Positions 43,758-53,159 of a stretch of DNA of 53,159 nucleotides are shown piece after piece (positions within the stretch are counted from its first letter, which is position 1; every line of letters begins with the position of its first letter). Origin of the DNA: an uncultured Eubacterium sp. (GTDB lineage: Bacteria; Bacillota; Clostridia; Lachnospirales; Lachnospiraceae). The translations under genes were made by a program, and so were the position numbers. Where the stretch lies: the NCBI GenBank assembly GCA_910577225.1, contig CAJTMV010000032.1:1-53159 (forward strand), written 5' to 3'. The notes below the pieces were generated by a model that was not told the origin of the DNA, searched no databases, and saw only the letters and a program-made list of their open reading frames with translations.

Positions 43758-46229
43758 TTACGCTTCCTCTTCCATCTCTACATGCACGCGCTGTAAATGC
43801 CAGATATCACGTACGTATTCCTCAATCGTACGGTCAGAAGAGAACTTGCCTACGTTCGCAACATTTAAAATCGCGCTCTTCGCCCACTGCCGCTCGTCTT
43901 TATAAGCCTGCATCACACGTTCCTGCGCCTGTGCGTAAGAACGGAAATCTGCCAGTACAAAATACGTATCTGCATATTGCGTACAGTTCGTATTCAGCAG
44001 TGAATTGTACAGATCACGGAACAGCTCTGTATCATGTCCGGAATAAAATCCATTGATCAGCTGCATCAGCACCTGACGAATTTCCGGATCGTTGTTGAAG
44101 ATCTGCATCGGATTGTAATCCCGTTTGTGCTCATGATCGATGACTTCATCGGAGCTCATGCCGAAGATAAACGCATTTTCTTCGCCCATCTCTTCCACCA
44201 TCTCCACATTCGCGCCATCCATCGTTCCGATTGTCAAAGCTCCGTTTAACATAAACTTCATATTGCCGGTACCAGACGCCTCCTTGGATGCCGTTGAGAT
44301 CTGTTCGGATACGTCCGCCGCAGCGAAGATCCATTCTGCATTCGACACGCGGTAATCTTCAATAAATACAACCTTGATTTTATTATCAATGCTCTTATCA
44401 TTATTGATCACATCTGCCACGCTCGTAATCAGCTTGATCGTCATCTTTGCAATTCTGTATCCCGCTGCCGCCTTTGCGCCAAAGATAAACGTACGAGGCA
44501 CAAATTCCATGGACGGATTTTCTTTGATCTTATTGTACAGATACATCACATGTAAAATGTTCATCAGCTGACGTTTATATTCATGCAGACGTTTTACCTG
44601 TACGTCAAAGATGGAACGCGGATTTACTTCGATTCCGTTATGATCGTAAATATATTTTGCCAGACGTCTCTTGTTCTGGTATTTAATATTCATAAACTCC
44701 TGCTGGGCTTTTTCATCGTCTGCATAGATCGCCAGTTTCTTCATATGCGACAGATCGGTAATCCATTCATTGCCGATGTGATCCGTTACCCACTGTGCCA
44801 GCAGCGGATTGCCATGAAGCAGGAATCTTCTTTGCGTAATGCCGTTCGTCTTGTTATTGAACTTCTCTGGGAACATTTCATAAAAATCTTTTAATTCCTG
44901 ATGCTTTAGTATTTCCGTATGAAGCCTTGCCACGCCGTTAACAGAATATCCTGCTGCAATCGCAAGATTTGCCATCTTCACCTGTCCGTCATATACGATC
45001 GACATTTTCTGAACTTTATTGTAGTCATTCGGAAACTTCTGCTGAATCGACAATACGAATCTGCGGTTAATTTCCTCTACGATCTGATAGATTCTCGGAA
45101 GGAGTCTTGAGAAAATCTCAATCGGCCATTTTTCGAGAGCTTCTGCCATAATCGTATGATTTGTATAAGCGCAGGTCTTTGTTGTAATTGTCCATGCGTC
45201 GTCCCAGCCAAGTCCTTCTTCATCCATCAGAAGACGCATCAGCTCTGCGACAGCCAGCGTCGGATGCGTATCGTTCATCTGAATCACGACCTTATCCGGC
45301 AGCATACGGATATCCGGATGGTTTTTCTTAAATTTGGAAAGCGCCCGCTGCAGGGAAGCCGATACAAAGAAGTACTGCTGTTTTAAGCGCAGCTCTTTGC
45401 CTGCGATATGGTCGTCGCAGGGATACAGTACATCCGTCAGGTTTCTGGCCAGATTTTCTTCTTCCACTGCCTTGCGGTAATCGCCCTTGCCAAACGCTTC
45501 CAGCTCAAAATATTTCATCGGCTCTGCGTCCCAGATCATAAGGGTATTAACCATATTGTTGTTGTAGCCCACGATCGGCATATCATAAGGAATCGCTTTG
45601 ACAGACTGGTAGTTTTCATGAATAAATCTGGTCTGACCATTCGGCATGTTTTCTGCACGCACATATCCGCCAAATTTTACCTCATAGCTATACTCCGGTC
45701 TGCGCAGCTCAAACGGATAACCATCCTTTAACCAGTTATCCGGCGTTTCAATCTGATAACCGTCTTTGATCGCCTGTTTAAACATTCCGTAACGATAACG
45801 AATACCGCAGCCATATGCCGGATAACCCAATGTCGCAAGCGACTCCATAAAACAGGCTGCCAGTCTTCCAAGACCGCCGTTGCCAAGCGCCGGGTCCGGT
45901 TCCTGATCTTCAATCACATTGATATCAAGGCCTAACTCTTCCAGAGCCTCCTGCACCTCGCTGTATGCCGTCAGATTAATCAGGTTATTGCCCAGCGCAC
46001 GTCCCATCAAAAACTCCATCGACATATAATAAACGATCTTCGGGTCTTCCTTATCAAACGTCTTTTGTGTCGCCAGCCATTCATCGATCACCACGTCTTT
46101 TACTGTATTTGCCACCGCCTGATAAATCTCCTGCTGACTGGCCTCATCCAGCGTTTTCCGGTAATGATTTTTCACATTATCCTTGACGCTTTTGATAAAC
46201 GCCTCTTTTTCAAACATCCTGCTCTTCAT
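43758..46229 (-). CDS. glgP: Glycogen/alpha-glucan phosphorylase
   Basis: A PLP enzyme that releases glucose-1-phosphate from alpha-1,4-glucan. It is 823 residues, full length. EDQEPDPALGNGGLGRLAAC, MNDTHPTLAVAELMR and the PLP-lysine motif EASGTGNMKFMLNGALTIGT near residue 650 are diagnostic. AAGGAGG precedes the ATG. It starts only 14 bp after the ileS stop on the same strand, so it may be read through from that transcript. Together with glgX it gives a glycogen-mobilising pair in opposite orientation. Confidence 0.97.
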   Translation of the reverse strand: MKSRMFEKEAFIKSVKDNVKNHYRKTLDEASQQEIYQAVANTVKDVVIDEWLATQKTFDKEDPKIVYYMSMEFLMGRALGNNLINLTAYSEVQEALEELGLDINVIEDQEPDPALGNGGLGRLAACFMESLATLGYPAYGCGIRYRYGMFKQAIKDGYQIETPDNWLKDGYPFELRRPEYSYEVKFGGYVRAENMPNGQTRFIHENYQSVKAIPYDMPIVGYNNNMVNTLMIWDAEPMKYFELEAFGKGDYRKAVEEENLARNLTDVLYPCDDHIAGKELRLKQQYFFVSASLQRALSKFKKNHPDIRMLPDKVVIQMNDTHPTLAVAELMRLLMDEEGLGWDDAWTITTKTCAYTNHTIMAEALEKWPIEIFSRLLPRIYQIVEEINRRFVLSIQQKFPNDYNKVQKMSIVYDGQVKMANLAIAAGYSVNGVARLHTEILKHQELKDFYEMFPEKFNNKTNGITQRRFLLHGNPLLAQWVTDHIGNEWITDLSHMKKLAIYADDEKAQQEFMNIKYQNKRRLAKYIYDHNGIEVNPRSIFDVQVKRLHEYKRQLMNILHVMYLYNKIKENPSMEFVPRTFIFGAKAAAGYRIAKMTIKLITSVADVINNDKSIDNKIKVVFIEDYRVSNAEWIFAAADVSEQISTASKEASGTGNMKFMLNGALTIGTMDGANVEMVEEMGEENAFIFGMSSDEVIDHEHKRDYNPMQIFNNDPEIRQVLMQLINGFYSGHDTELFRDLYNSLLNTNCTQYADTYFVLADFRSYAQAQERVMQAYKDERQWAKSAILNVANVGKFSSDRTIEEYVRDIWHLQRVHVEMEEEA

Positions 46230-46243
46230 TGGTGTCCTCCTTT

Positions 46244-49200
46244 TTATTGTTTTTCAACGCTTAACGTCACTTTTTCACCATTGATATTCCATTCTTTCTG
46301 ATATCCGCTCAGCTGATCGGCATGCAGGGAAACGGCCAGAACCTCGGACTGAATCTCTTCTTTATTTTTCTCAAAAATATCAGCCGCTTTTGTATCTGCC
46401 GCATAAGAGACGGCGATCTGGTCCATCACTTCAAATCCTGCTTCTTTACGCATCGTCTGCAGCTTACTGATAATCTCTCGTACAAAACCTTCTTCCAGCA
46501 GCTCTGGCGTCAGATTCGTATCCAGCACAACGGTGGCTAAGTGATCCCCCTCTGTCATATAACCTTCCATCTGCTTCATCGTAATAAGCAGATCTTCTTC
46601 AGATAATACAACGTTTTCGCTAATGCTGTCAAGACGAAGCACCCCGTTTTCGCGCAGGGTCTGCATTGCAGCGTTTCCATCCAGCGCGGCAAGCTCCTGC
46701 TGAATCTGTTTTAAATATTTGCCGTATTTCGGCCCTACCGTACGCAGCTGCGGCTTAAACGTATAATCTGTATACGCGCTGACATCGTCTGTAAAAGAAA
46801 CTTTTTTTACATTCAGCTCATCCTCAATAATTTTAACAAAATAATCGTTCAGTGTCACCGGAGCCTTGACAAACATCTTCCCAATCGGCTGACGGTTTTT
46901 AATATTTGCAGAATTCCGGCATGCGCGGCCCATCACAACGATCTTTAATACCGCATCCATATTCTCTTCCAGCTGCGGATCGATATAATCTTCACTGACC
47001 GTTGGAAAATCGCACAAATGCACGCTTTCCGGCGCCGACGCATCCACGCTGCACACCAGATTCCGGTAAATATCCTCTGAAATAAAAGGAACCATAGGAG
47101 CCGCCGTCTTTGCGATCGTAACAAGCGCGGTATAAAGCGTCATATACGCATTGATTTTATCCTGCTCCATGCCCTTTGCCCAAAAACGCTCGCGGCTTCT
47201 TCTGACATACCAGTTGGACATCTCGTCTGTAAAGCTGTCCAGTGCTCTCGCGGCTTCCGGAATCCGGTAGCTGCCCAGATTTTCATCGACCGCTTTTACG
47301 ACTGAATTCAGCCTTGACAAGAGCCACTGATCCATTACGCCCAGCTTCTCATATTCCAGCTCATATTTAGAAGCGTCAAAATCGTCGATATTTGCATATA
47401 ATACGAAAAACGCATACGTATTCCAGAGCGTACTCAGGAATTTACGCTGTCCTTCCTGCACGGCTTTGCCGTGGAAACGGTTTGGAAGCCATGGCGCGCT
47501 GTTAATATAAAAATACCAGCGAATCGCATCTGCTCCGTATGTTTTTAACGCTTCAAACGGATCGACCGCATTTCCTTTGGATTTGCTCATCTTCTGACCG
47601 TTTTCATCCTGCACATGCCCCAGTACAATGACATTTTCATACGGCGCCTTGTTAAATAACAGCGTCGACTCTGCCATCAGCGAATAAAACCATCCGCGCG
47701 TCTGATCCACAGCCTCCGAAATAAACTGTGCCGGAAACTGCTGCTCGAATAAGTCTTTATTTTCAAACGGATAATGATGCTGTGCAAACGGCATCGCTCC
47801 GGAATCAAACCAGCAGTCGATCACTTCCGGTACGCGATGCATCTGACCGCCGCAATCCGGACAGGCGTACGTTACCTCATCGATATAAGGCCGGTGCAGT
47901 TCTGTATTTGCTACCTCCTGCTGTCCGCATTTTTCTGCCAGCTCCCGGCGGCTGCCAATGCACTCCTGATGTCCGCACGCGCATTCCCAGACCGGAAGAG
48001 GCGTTCCCCAGTAACGATTACGGGACAGTCCCCAGTCCTGGATATTTTCCAGCCAGTCTCCAAAGCGTCCTTTTCCAATCGATGCCGGAATCCAGTTCAC
48101 CGTATTATTATTGCGGATCAGATCTTCTTTGACTTCGGTCATCTTAATAAACCAGGACTCTCTTGCATAATAAATAAGCGGTGTGTCACATCTCCAGCAG
48201 TGCGGATATTCATGCTCAAACTTCGGCGCGTCAAACAGCAGTCCTGCAGCATCCAGATCTTTTAATACCATCGGGTCCGCTTTTTTAACAAAAACGCCTG
48301 CATACGCCGTCTCTTCGGTCAGCTCGCCTTTGCCGTTTACCAGCTGTACAAACGGCAGATCGTATTTTCTCCCAACCTGCGCATCGTCTTCACCAAACGC
48401 AGGCGCAATGTGTACGATTCCGGTACCGTCCGTCATCGTTACATAAGAATCGCAGGTCACATAAAACGCCTTTTTATGCTGCTTTTCCACAAGTGCGTCC
48501 GCAAAATGAAACAGCGGCTCATATTCTTTATATTCGAGATCTGTCCCTTTAAAGGTCTCCAGCACCTCATAAGCGGCACTATCTTCTCCCGCCAGCGTTC
48601 CAAGTACCTTGTCTGCCAGCGCCTGTGCAAGATAATACGTATAGCCGTCCGCCGCTTTTACTTTACAGTAGGTTTCGTCCGGATTTACGCAAAGCGCCAG
48701 GTTCGAAGGCAGCGTCCACGGAGTCGTCGTCCATGCCAGAAAACAGGCGTCCTCTCCCACGACCCTGAATCGTACGATCGCAGAACGTTCTTTTACCGTC
48801 TTATAACCCTGCGCCACTTCCTGTGAGGAAAGCGGCGTTCCGCAGCGCGGGCAGTACGGCACGGTCTTAAAGCCTTTGTACAGCAGCTTTTTATCCCAGA
48901 TCTGCTTTAACGCCCACCATTCTGATTCAATATAATCGTCTTCGTATGTGACATAAGGATCGTCCATATCCGCCCAGAAACCGACGGTTTCCGAAAAATC
49001 CTCCCACATTCCTTTGTATTTCCATACCGATTCTTTGCACTGTCGGATAAACGGCTCCATCCCAAACGCCTCTATCTGATCCTTGCCGTTTAATCCGAGC
49101 AGTTTTTCCACTTCCAGCTCTACCGGAAGACCATGCGTATCCCATCCGGCTTTGCGAGGCACATATTTGCCTTTCATTGTCTGATATCTCGGAATCATAT

Positions 49201-49396
49201 CTTTTATGACACGCGTAAGCACATGACCGATATGCGGTTTGCCGTTCGCCGTTGGCGGGCCGTCATAGAACGTATACGTTTCGCCGTCTTTTCTGGAATC
49301 CATCGACTTTTGGAAAATCTTTTTGTCTTTCCAAAAATCGATCACCTTATGCTCCCTTTCTACAAAATTCATATTCGTATCTACTTTGCTGTACAT
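46244..49396 (-). CDS. ileS: Isoleucyl-tRNA synthetase (long form)
   Basis: Charges tRNA-Ile. A class I synthetase with HIGH at residues 55-58 (KPHIGHVLTR), KMSKS near 602 (GQKMSKSKGNAVDP), and an editing domain with the TTPWTLPSN block. At 1050 residues it is longer than the ~920-residue enterobacterial type and ends without the C-terminal Cys4 zinc finger, like the eukaryote-type (IleS2) enzymes; that class is linked to lower mupirocin sensitivity in known cases. AAGGAG precedes the ATG. It is close behind the DUF4190 gene, and I see no T-box leader directly upstream. Confidence 0.97.
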   Translation of the reverse strand: MYSKVDTNMNFVEREHKVIDFWKDKKIFQKSMDSRKDGETYTFYDGPPTANGKPHIGHVLTRVIKDMIPRYQTMKGKYVPRKAGWDTHGLPVELEVEKLLGLNGKDQIEAFGMEPFIRQCKESVWKYKGMWEDFSETVGFWADMDDPYVTYEDDYIESEWWALKQIWDKKLLYKGFKTVPYCPRCGTPLSSQEVAQGYKTVKERSAIVRFRVVGEDACFLAWTTTPWTLPSNLALCVNPDETYCKVKAADGYTYYLAQALADKVLGTLAGEDSAAYEVLETFKGTDLEYKEYEPLFHFADALVEKQHKKAFYVTCDSYVTMTDGTGIVHIAPAFGEDDAQVGRKYDLPFVQLVNGKGELTEETAYAGVFVKKADPMVLKDLDAAGLLFDAPKFEHEYPHCWRCDTPLIYYARESWFIKMTEVKEDLIRNNNTVNWIPASIGKGRFGDWLENIQDWGLSRNRYWGTPLPVWECACGHQECIGSRRELAEKCGQQEVANTELHRPYIDEVTYACPDCGGQMHRVPEVIDCWFDSGAMPFAQHHYPFENKDLFEQQFPAQFISEAVDQTRGWFYSLMAESTLLFNKAPYENVIVLGHVQDENGQKMSKSKGNAVDPFEALKTYGADAIRWYFYINSAPWLPNRFHGKAVQEGQRKFLSTLWNTYAFFVLYANIDDFDASKYELEYEKLGVMDQWLLSRLNSVVKAVDENLGSYRIPEAARALDSFTDEMSNWYVRRSRERFWAKGMEQDKINAYMTLYTALVTIAKTAAPMVPFISEDIYRNLVCSVDASAPESVHLCDFPTVSEDYIDPQLEENMDAVLKIVVMGRACRNSANIKNRQPIGKMFVKAPVTLNDYFVKIIEDELNVKKVSFTDDVSAYTDYTFKPQLRTVGPKYGKYLKQIQQELAALDGNAAMQTLRENGVLRLDSISENVVLSEEDLLITMKQMEGYMTEGDHLATVVLDTNLTPELLEEGFVREIISKLQTMRKEAGFEVMDQIAVSYAADTKAADIFEKNKEEIQSEVLAVSLHADQLSGYQKEWNINGEKVTLSVEKQ

Positions 49397-49427
49397 ACTC
49401 TGTCTCCTTTATGTTCTGTCTGCAATA

Positions 49428-50675
49428 TCAAAAATAATCGCTGCCGTCAAAAAAATCGAAAAAATCTTCCGGCCCAATGTCATATTCGTAATCATACTCA
49501 TATCCCGGCTGTCCCTGCGAATCATATACATTCAGTTCCTGTTGATAGTACTGCATAAACGGCCCCCACATCAGCGCTATGGTCACAATCAGCGCAACCA
49601 CCGACAACGCCGCCGTAATCATACCCGCAAGCGCCATTCCTCTGCCCTGCGTCCCTTTGGTATACTGCAAAATACCAAAGATAACTGCTGCCACTGCCAG
49701 CGGTATATTCATACAGGTGCAAAACAACATCAGCGATAAAATGCCAAGAATCATAGATGCAATGCCAAACCCTGTGCCCTGATTTCTGTCGTCCGGTTTC
49801 TGATACTGCTGGTATTGCGAATACGTCCCCTGCTGACCATAGCCGTTTTGCTGATACTGGCTGTACTGCCCATAGCCCGCATTTTGCTGGTATGGATTTT
49901 CCTGCTGATACTGACCGTTTTGTGCATAGCCGCTCCCGGGATTGTACGTTTGATTCGCATCATAACCGTTTCCCTGACTGTACGTCTGATTCGAGCCATA
50001 GCCGCTCCCGGGATGATACGTTTGATTCGGGTCATAGCCGCTGCCCTGACTGTATGATTGATTTGTGCCATAGCTGCTGCCAGGATGATACGTTTGATTT
50101 GCATCATAACCGTTTCCCTGACTGTACGTTTGATTTGGGTCATAACCGCTCCCAGGATTGCAGGAATGGTTCAGGCCATTGCTGCTGTCCGGATTGTATG
50201 ATCGATTCGCATCATGGCCGCTCCCAGGATTGTACGTTTGATTCGCATCATAGCCGCTCCCAGGATTGTATGATTGGTTCGGACTATTGCTGCTGTCTGG
50301 ATTGTACGTTTGGTTCGCATCATAGCCGCTCCCAGGATGATACGTTTGATTCGCATCATAACCGTTTCCCTGACTGTACGTTTGATTCGCATCATAGCCG
50401 CTGCCCTGCACATATGAACGGCTTTGCTCAGCGCCTGTTTCCGACTGATAGGAACAGTTTTCCTCAGCGCCTGTTTCCGGCTGGTACAGGCCGTTTTGCT
50501 CAGAGTCATTTTCCTGATCCTTCCGATCCGGTTCGCTTTGCGAAACTATGCTGCTGTCTGCTTCTGTATCTGATTGTATTTTATTTTCCGGATGTTCCTC
50601 TGACTGCACAGTATTCTGTACGGAATGCTCCTCCTGCTTCTGGCTGGTATCCTTACACTGGCTTTTCTCTTCCAT
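49428..50675 (-). CDS. DUF4190 membrane protein with a 12-residue tandem repeat region
   Basis: About 415 residues. The first ~85 are acidic and Gln-rich; residues ~90-258 are 14 tandem copies of a 12-mer of the form GSGYDANQTYNP; then a Gln/Tyr-rich stretch (QYQQNGYGQQGTYSQYQQ). The C-terminal DUF4190 domain has two membrane helices (GFGIASMILGILSLM…; GRGMALAGMITAALSVVAL). The tail is acidic (DFFDFFDGSDYF). Such proteins are common in Firmicutes; function unknown. The frame is open from a GTG at 50687, but the ATG at 50673-50675 has AGAGGTG nine bases upstream. Confidence 0.85.
   Translation of the reverse strand: MEEKSQCKDTSQKQEEHSVQNTVQSEEHPENKIQSDTEADSSIVSQSEPDRKDQENDSEQNGLYQPETGAEENCSYQSETGAEQSRSYVQGSGYDANQTYSQGNGYDANQTYHPGSGYDANQTYNPDSSNSPNQSYNPGSGYDANQTYNPGSGHDANRSYNPDSSNGLNHSCNPGSGYDPNQTYSQGNGYDANQTYHPGSSYGTNQSYSQGSGYDPNQTYHPGSGYGSNQTYSQGNGYDANQTYNPGSGYAQNGQYQQENPYQQNAGYGQYSQYQQNGYGQQGTYSQYQQYQKPDDRNQGTGFGIASMILGILSLMLFCTCMNIPLAVAAVIFGILQYTKGTQGRGMALAGMITAALSVVALIVTIALMWGPFMQYYQQELNVYDSQGQPGYEYDYEYDIGPEDFFDFFDGSDYF
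49902..50405 (-). repeat. 36-bp coding minisatellite, 14 units
   Basis: Fourteen in-frame 36-bp units encode 12-residue repeats. Most are GSGYDANQTYxx or GNGYDANQTYxx; two are DSSNxxNxSxNP. Gly, Tyr, Asn and Pro positions are kept. Nearly identical units recur in blocks, indicating recent slippage or conversion. Confidence 0.92.
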
Positions 50676-50721
50676 TGCCAAATTCACCTCTTTATTTATT
50701 TTATATATCCAATTTCATTTG

Positions 50722-51954
50722 TCAATCCCTGCCGTACAGATCTCTTGTATATACTTTCTCTTTTACGTCTTCCAGCTCCTGCACATAACGATTTGCAACA
50801 ATCACATCGGCTCGTTTTTTAAATTCTGACAAATCCCGTATCACTTCGCTCCCAAAAAATAATTCTTCCTGCAGCAAATTCGGTTCATAAACAATTACGG
50901 TCGCTCCTTTTGCCTTGATACGTTTCATAACGCCCTGAATAGAGCTTTGCCTGAAATTATCAGAATCCGTTTTCATCGTCAGCCGGTAAATGCCGACCAC
51001 ACATGCGTTTCCTGGCAGTCCGTTTAATCCTCTGCTGCTGTCCGGTTCATAGTAACCGCCTCTGGCAAGAATCTGATCTGCCACAAAATCTTTACGCGTA
51101 CGATTGGACTCCACAATTGCTTCTATCAGATTCTCAGGCACATCTTTATAGTTGGCCAAAAGCTGCTTCGTATCCTTCGGCAGACAATACCCTCCATATC
51201 CAAACGAAGGATTGTTATACTGCTGTCCGATTCTCGGATCCAGACACACGCCCTCGATAATATGCTTTGTATTTAGCCCGCGGACTTCCGCATAAGTATC
51301 CAGCTCATTAAAATAAGATACCCGCAAAGCCAGGTAGGTATTCGCAAACAGCTTGACGGCCTCAGCCTCCGTGGATTCCATCAATAACACCGGGACCTCT
51401 TTTTCACGCGCTCCTTCGCGTAAAAGGTCTGCGAACTGTTCCGCTTCTTTTTGCATATCTTTGCAAATACTTCCGACAATAATTCGGGACGGATACAGAT
51501 TGTCGTGCAGCGCATGCCCTTCACGCAGAAACTCCGGTGAAAACAGCAGGCGGTCTGTCTGATATTTTTTGCCTGCCTCCCTGGTAAATCCAACCGGAAC
51601 TGTCGATTTGATAACGATCACCGCATCCGGATTTACCGCTGTCACATGTTGTATCACCTCTTCTACCGAAGACGTATCAAAATAATTCATCTTCGGATCA
51701 TAATTCGTAGGCGTGGATATAATGACAATATCCGCATTCCGATAAACGTCCGTTCCATCTGTAACCGCCGTAAGACGCAGATCTTCCCGTTTCAGAAAAT
51801 CCGAAATGTCCTGATCGATAATAGGCGACTGGCGCTGATTGATCAGATCTGTCTTTTCCTTTTGGATATCGACCGCCGTCACTTCATGATTTTGTGCCAG
51901 CAAAACCGCCAGAGCCAGACCCACGTATCCGATACCCGCTACCGCTATTTTCAT
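50722..51954 (-). CDS. ugd: UDP-glucose 6-dehydrogenase
   Basis: Oxidises UDP-glucose to UDP-glucuronate with two NAD+. It is 410 residues. The Rossmann motif MKIAVAGIGYVGLALAVLLA opens the protein; ISTPTNYD, KSTVPVGFT and the catalytic cysteine in FGYGGYCLPKDTKQL follow. It begins 12 bp after the stop of the nucleotidyltransferase gene, so the two form an operon that would feed an acidic polysaccharide or capsule. AGGGGG precedes the ATG. Confidence 0.94.
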   Translation of the reverse strand: MKIAVAGIGYVGLALAVLLAQNHEVTAVDIQKEKTDLINQRQSPIIDQDISDFLKREDLRLTAVTDGTDVYRNADIVIISTPTNYDPKMNYFDTSSVEEVIQHVTAVNPDAVIVIKSTVPVGFTREAGKKYQTDRLLFSPEFLREGHALHDNLYPSRIIVGSICKDMQKEAEQFADLLREGAREKEVPVLLMESTEAEAVKLFANTYLALRVSYFNELDTYAEVRGLNTKHIIEGVCLDPRIGQQYNNPSFGYGGYCLPKDTKQLLANYKDVPENLIEAIVESNRTRKDFVADQILARGGYYEPDSSRGLNGLPGNACVVGIYRLTMKTDSDNFRQSSIQGVMKRIKAKGATVIVYEPNLLQEELFFGSEVIRDLSEFKKRADVIVANRYVQELEDVKEKVYTRDLYGRD

Positions 51955-51965
51955 CGCAACCCCCT

Positions 51966-52871
51966 TTAGTCCCAGAGCTTTCCGCCGTATACGCCCTCCG
52001 CCGTCAGCTGACGAAACGCTTCTACAACGCTGTCTTTATCCTCTGCATATGTAACTCCAAACCATTTATCCGGCGTCGGAAGTACCCGGACGACTGCCTG
52101 GCCGCTTCGCAACATCTGATCGATCACAGACGGCAGCAAATATTCTGCTTTCAGATCCGATGGATCCGTCTGCTGCATAAACGCGACAAATTTTTCTTTT
52201 AACACCAGTAAAAAGTCTGGCGTCAGTCCCCACAGATTCATGGACGCCGGCGTCTCGTCTGCCAGTACCGTACCATCTTCGCTGCAGATCTCCCCGGACT
52301 GCGTACGTCTGATTCCACCTGTTTCTACCACCTTTAACAGCTCGTTATCTGCATTTGTCTCGCAAATTCCACGCGTAACCGTTCCGTTTTCACTAAGCGT
52401 ATTCTGAATCTGAAAACCTGCCATACAATACTGACCTTCCGTATTTTCATGCTCTCTCAAAAACCGATATACGTTTTTAAACGCCGCTTTTCCATAATAA
52501 TCATCTGCATTTATTACCGCAAACGGTACGTCAAGTATTTCCCGGCAGGATAAAATCGCGTGTCCGGTTCCCCACGGCTTTTTACGGTCTGGCGAACAGA
52601 CAAAGCCTTCCGGCAAATCGTTGTTATCCTGAAATACATATTCTACCGGACAGACTTTTTCAATCCTGGATCCGATCACTTCTTTAAATTCTGCCTCGAT
52701 ATCTTTACGAATGATAAATATCACCTTTGTAAATCCTGCTTCCAACGCATCATGAATCGAATAGTCGATAATAATCTCCCCCTGCGGGCCTACCTTCTGC
52801 AGCTGCTTGATGCCGGCGCCATAACGGGAACCGATGCCAGCGGCCATAATAACGAGCGCGATATCTTTCAT
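51966..52871 (-). CDS. Sugar-phosphate nucleotidyltransferase
   Basis: A 301-residue NTP-transferase fold protein. It starts MKDIALVIMAAGIGSRYGAG, a variant of the GxGxRxxP/K nucleotide-binding loop, with KQLQKVGPQGE supplying the lysine. WGTGHAILSCRE and the metal-binding VINADDYYGKAAF follow. Placement before ugd suggests it makes UDP-glucose or another UDP-hexose, but it differs from classical GalU. AAGGAGG lies before the ATG. Confidence 0.85.
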   Translation of the reverse strand: MKDIALVIMAAGIGSRYGAGIKQLQKVGPQGEIIIDYSIHDALEAGFTKVIFIIRKDIEAEFKEVIGSRIEKVCPVEYVFQDNNDLPEGFVCSPDRKKPWGTGHAILSCREILDVPFAVINADDYYGKAAFKNVYRFLREHENTEGQYCMAGFQIQNTLSENGTVTRGICETNADNELLKVVETGGIRRTQSGEICSEDGTVLADETPASMNLWGLTPDFLLVLKEKFVAFMQQTDPSDLKAEYLLPSVIDQMLRSGQAVVRVLPTPDKWFGVTYAEDKDSVVEAFRQLTAEGVYGGKLWD

Positions 52872-52908
52872 AATAGTATCCTCCTTGGTTTTTCAGAATG
52901 ACTTACTT

Positions 52909-52937
52909 ATCATACCATTACTGGCGGTTTTGTTCAA
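52909..52937 (-). promoter_or_regulatory. Promoter for the nucleotidyltransferase–ugd operon
   Basis: On the minus strand TTGAAC (52932-52937), 17 bp, TATGAT (52909-52914), about 40 bp before the start codon. Confidence 0.7.
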
Positions 52938-52951
52938 GTGTAATCCTGGGA

Positions 52952-53134
52952 TCAGCTAAAAAGCAGTATCTCCAATTTGGTGCGGCAGGTTCTGCAAAGA
53001 CTGCCGCCCTCATATTCCACCGTGATCTTTTTCCATTCGCACCGTTGTATGCTTTGCCAAATTCCCGCCTGCAGTTCGTAAAGTCGATGCTTTTGTTTAT
53101 ATGCACGCTCCTCGTATAATAAGTTTGTAAGCAA
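52952..53134 (-). CDS. Possible small CxxC protein, start uncertain
   Basis: A minus-strand frame ending KITVEYEGGSLCRTCRTKLE has a plausible protein character, with a CRTC pair near the end. The only start available is a TTG at 53132-53134 with no binding site, and it lies inside an inverted repeat. The GTG at 53104-53106 belongs to another frame. It may be the end of a gene starting outside the window or a relic. Confidence 0.25.
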   Translation of the reverse strand: MLTNLLYEERAYKQKHRLYELQAGIWQSIQRCEWKKITVEYEGGSLCRTCRTKLEILLFS

Positions 53135-53157
53135 GAAAAACAGCTTACAGACTTATT
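53118..53157. repeat. Inverted repeat at the right edge
   Basis: Arms 53118-53132 and 53143-53157 pair at 14 of 15 positions (AATAAGTTTGTAAGC) around a 10-base loop. It has no U-tract, so it may be an operator or a weak terminator for a gene beyond the window. Confidence 0.6.
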
Positions 53158-53159
53158 CT

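Noticed and set aside
49397..49427. T-box leader for ileS
   Set aside because: Only 31 bp separate ileS from the DUF4190 gene, and no T-box sequence was seen.
49757..50788. 343-residue plus-strand frame rich in Asp, Cys and His
   Set aside because: It is the antisense reading of the 36-bp repeats in the DUF4190 gene.

Overview
This window looks like chromosomal DNA from a low-to-mid GC Gram-positive gut anaerobe, most likely a member of the Lachnospiraceae (Clostridia). The evidence is the gene content and order (relA – MBL hydrolase – hemZ, a DUF368 protein, galK-galT, CZB chemoreceptor, DUF1002, DUF4190, long IleS), strong AGGAGG-type ribosome binding sites, and TTGxxx-17-TATAAT promoters. 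No rRNA, tRNA or CRISPR array was seen.

Layout. 1-5.3 kb: relA -> MBL-fold hydrolase -> hemZ on the minus strand, with a 15-bp minisatellite between relA and the hydrolase. 5.5-10 kb: gpmI, DUF368 and hisC on the minus strand. Between gpmI and DUF368 lie two inverted ~230-240 bp elements, each closed by a ~50-bp stem around a nearly identical ~115-bp core. 10-18 kb: galK-galT, a PAP2 membrane protein, and a methyltransferase-hslO-nadE unit. 18-24 kb: a membrane protein, a DUF1002 protein, an esterase, a soluble MCP-like protein, a TIGR04076-HMA fusion and CbiK. The last two are bracketed by two inverted copies of a second structured repeat. 24.4-28.4 kb: an accessory, partly AT-rich stretch holding a small orphan protein, another 15-bp array, remnants of a P-loop kinase and an IS66 transposase, a DUF262 protein, and a frameshifted nuclease-like pseudogene. 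28.4-33.6 kb: a MarR-regulated MATE pump with two clear operators, an unknown protein, a flavodoxin stub, a CZB chemoreceptor and a Fur-family regulator. 33.7-53.2 kb: an M13 peptidase with Big2 domains, carB, an orphan response regulator, glycogen enzymes (glgX, glgP), ileS, a repeat-rich DUF4190 protein and a UDP-glucose/UDP-glucuronate pair.

Functional themes are central metabolism (glycolysis, galactose, glycogen, NAD, histidine, carbamoyl phosphate), stringent response, envelope precursors and stress regulation. The least ordinary content is non-coding. It includes the twin long-stem elements with matched changes in both arms (7.17-7.90 kb), the second structured repeat pair (22.46 and 24.21 kb), two unrelated 15-bp arrays, and local tandem duplications at gene edges (63 bp at the cbiK start, 62 bp at the glgX end).
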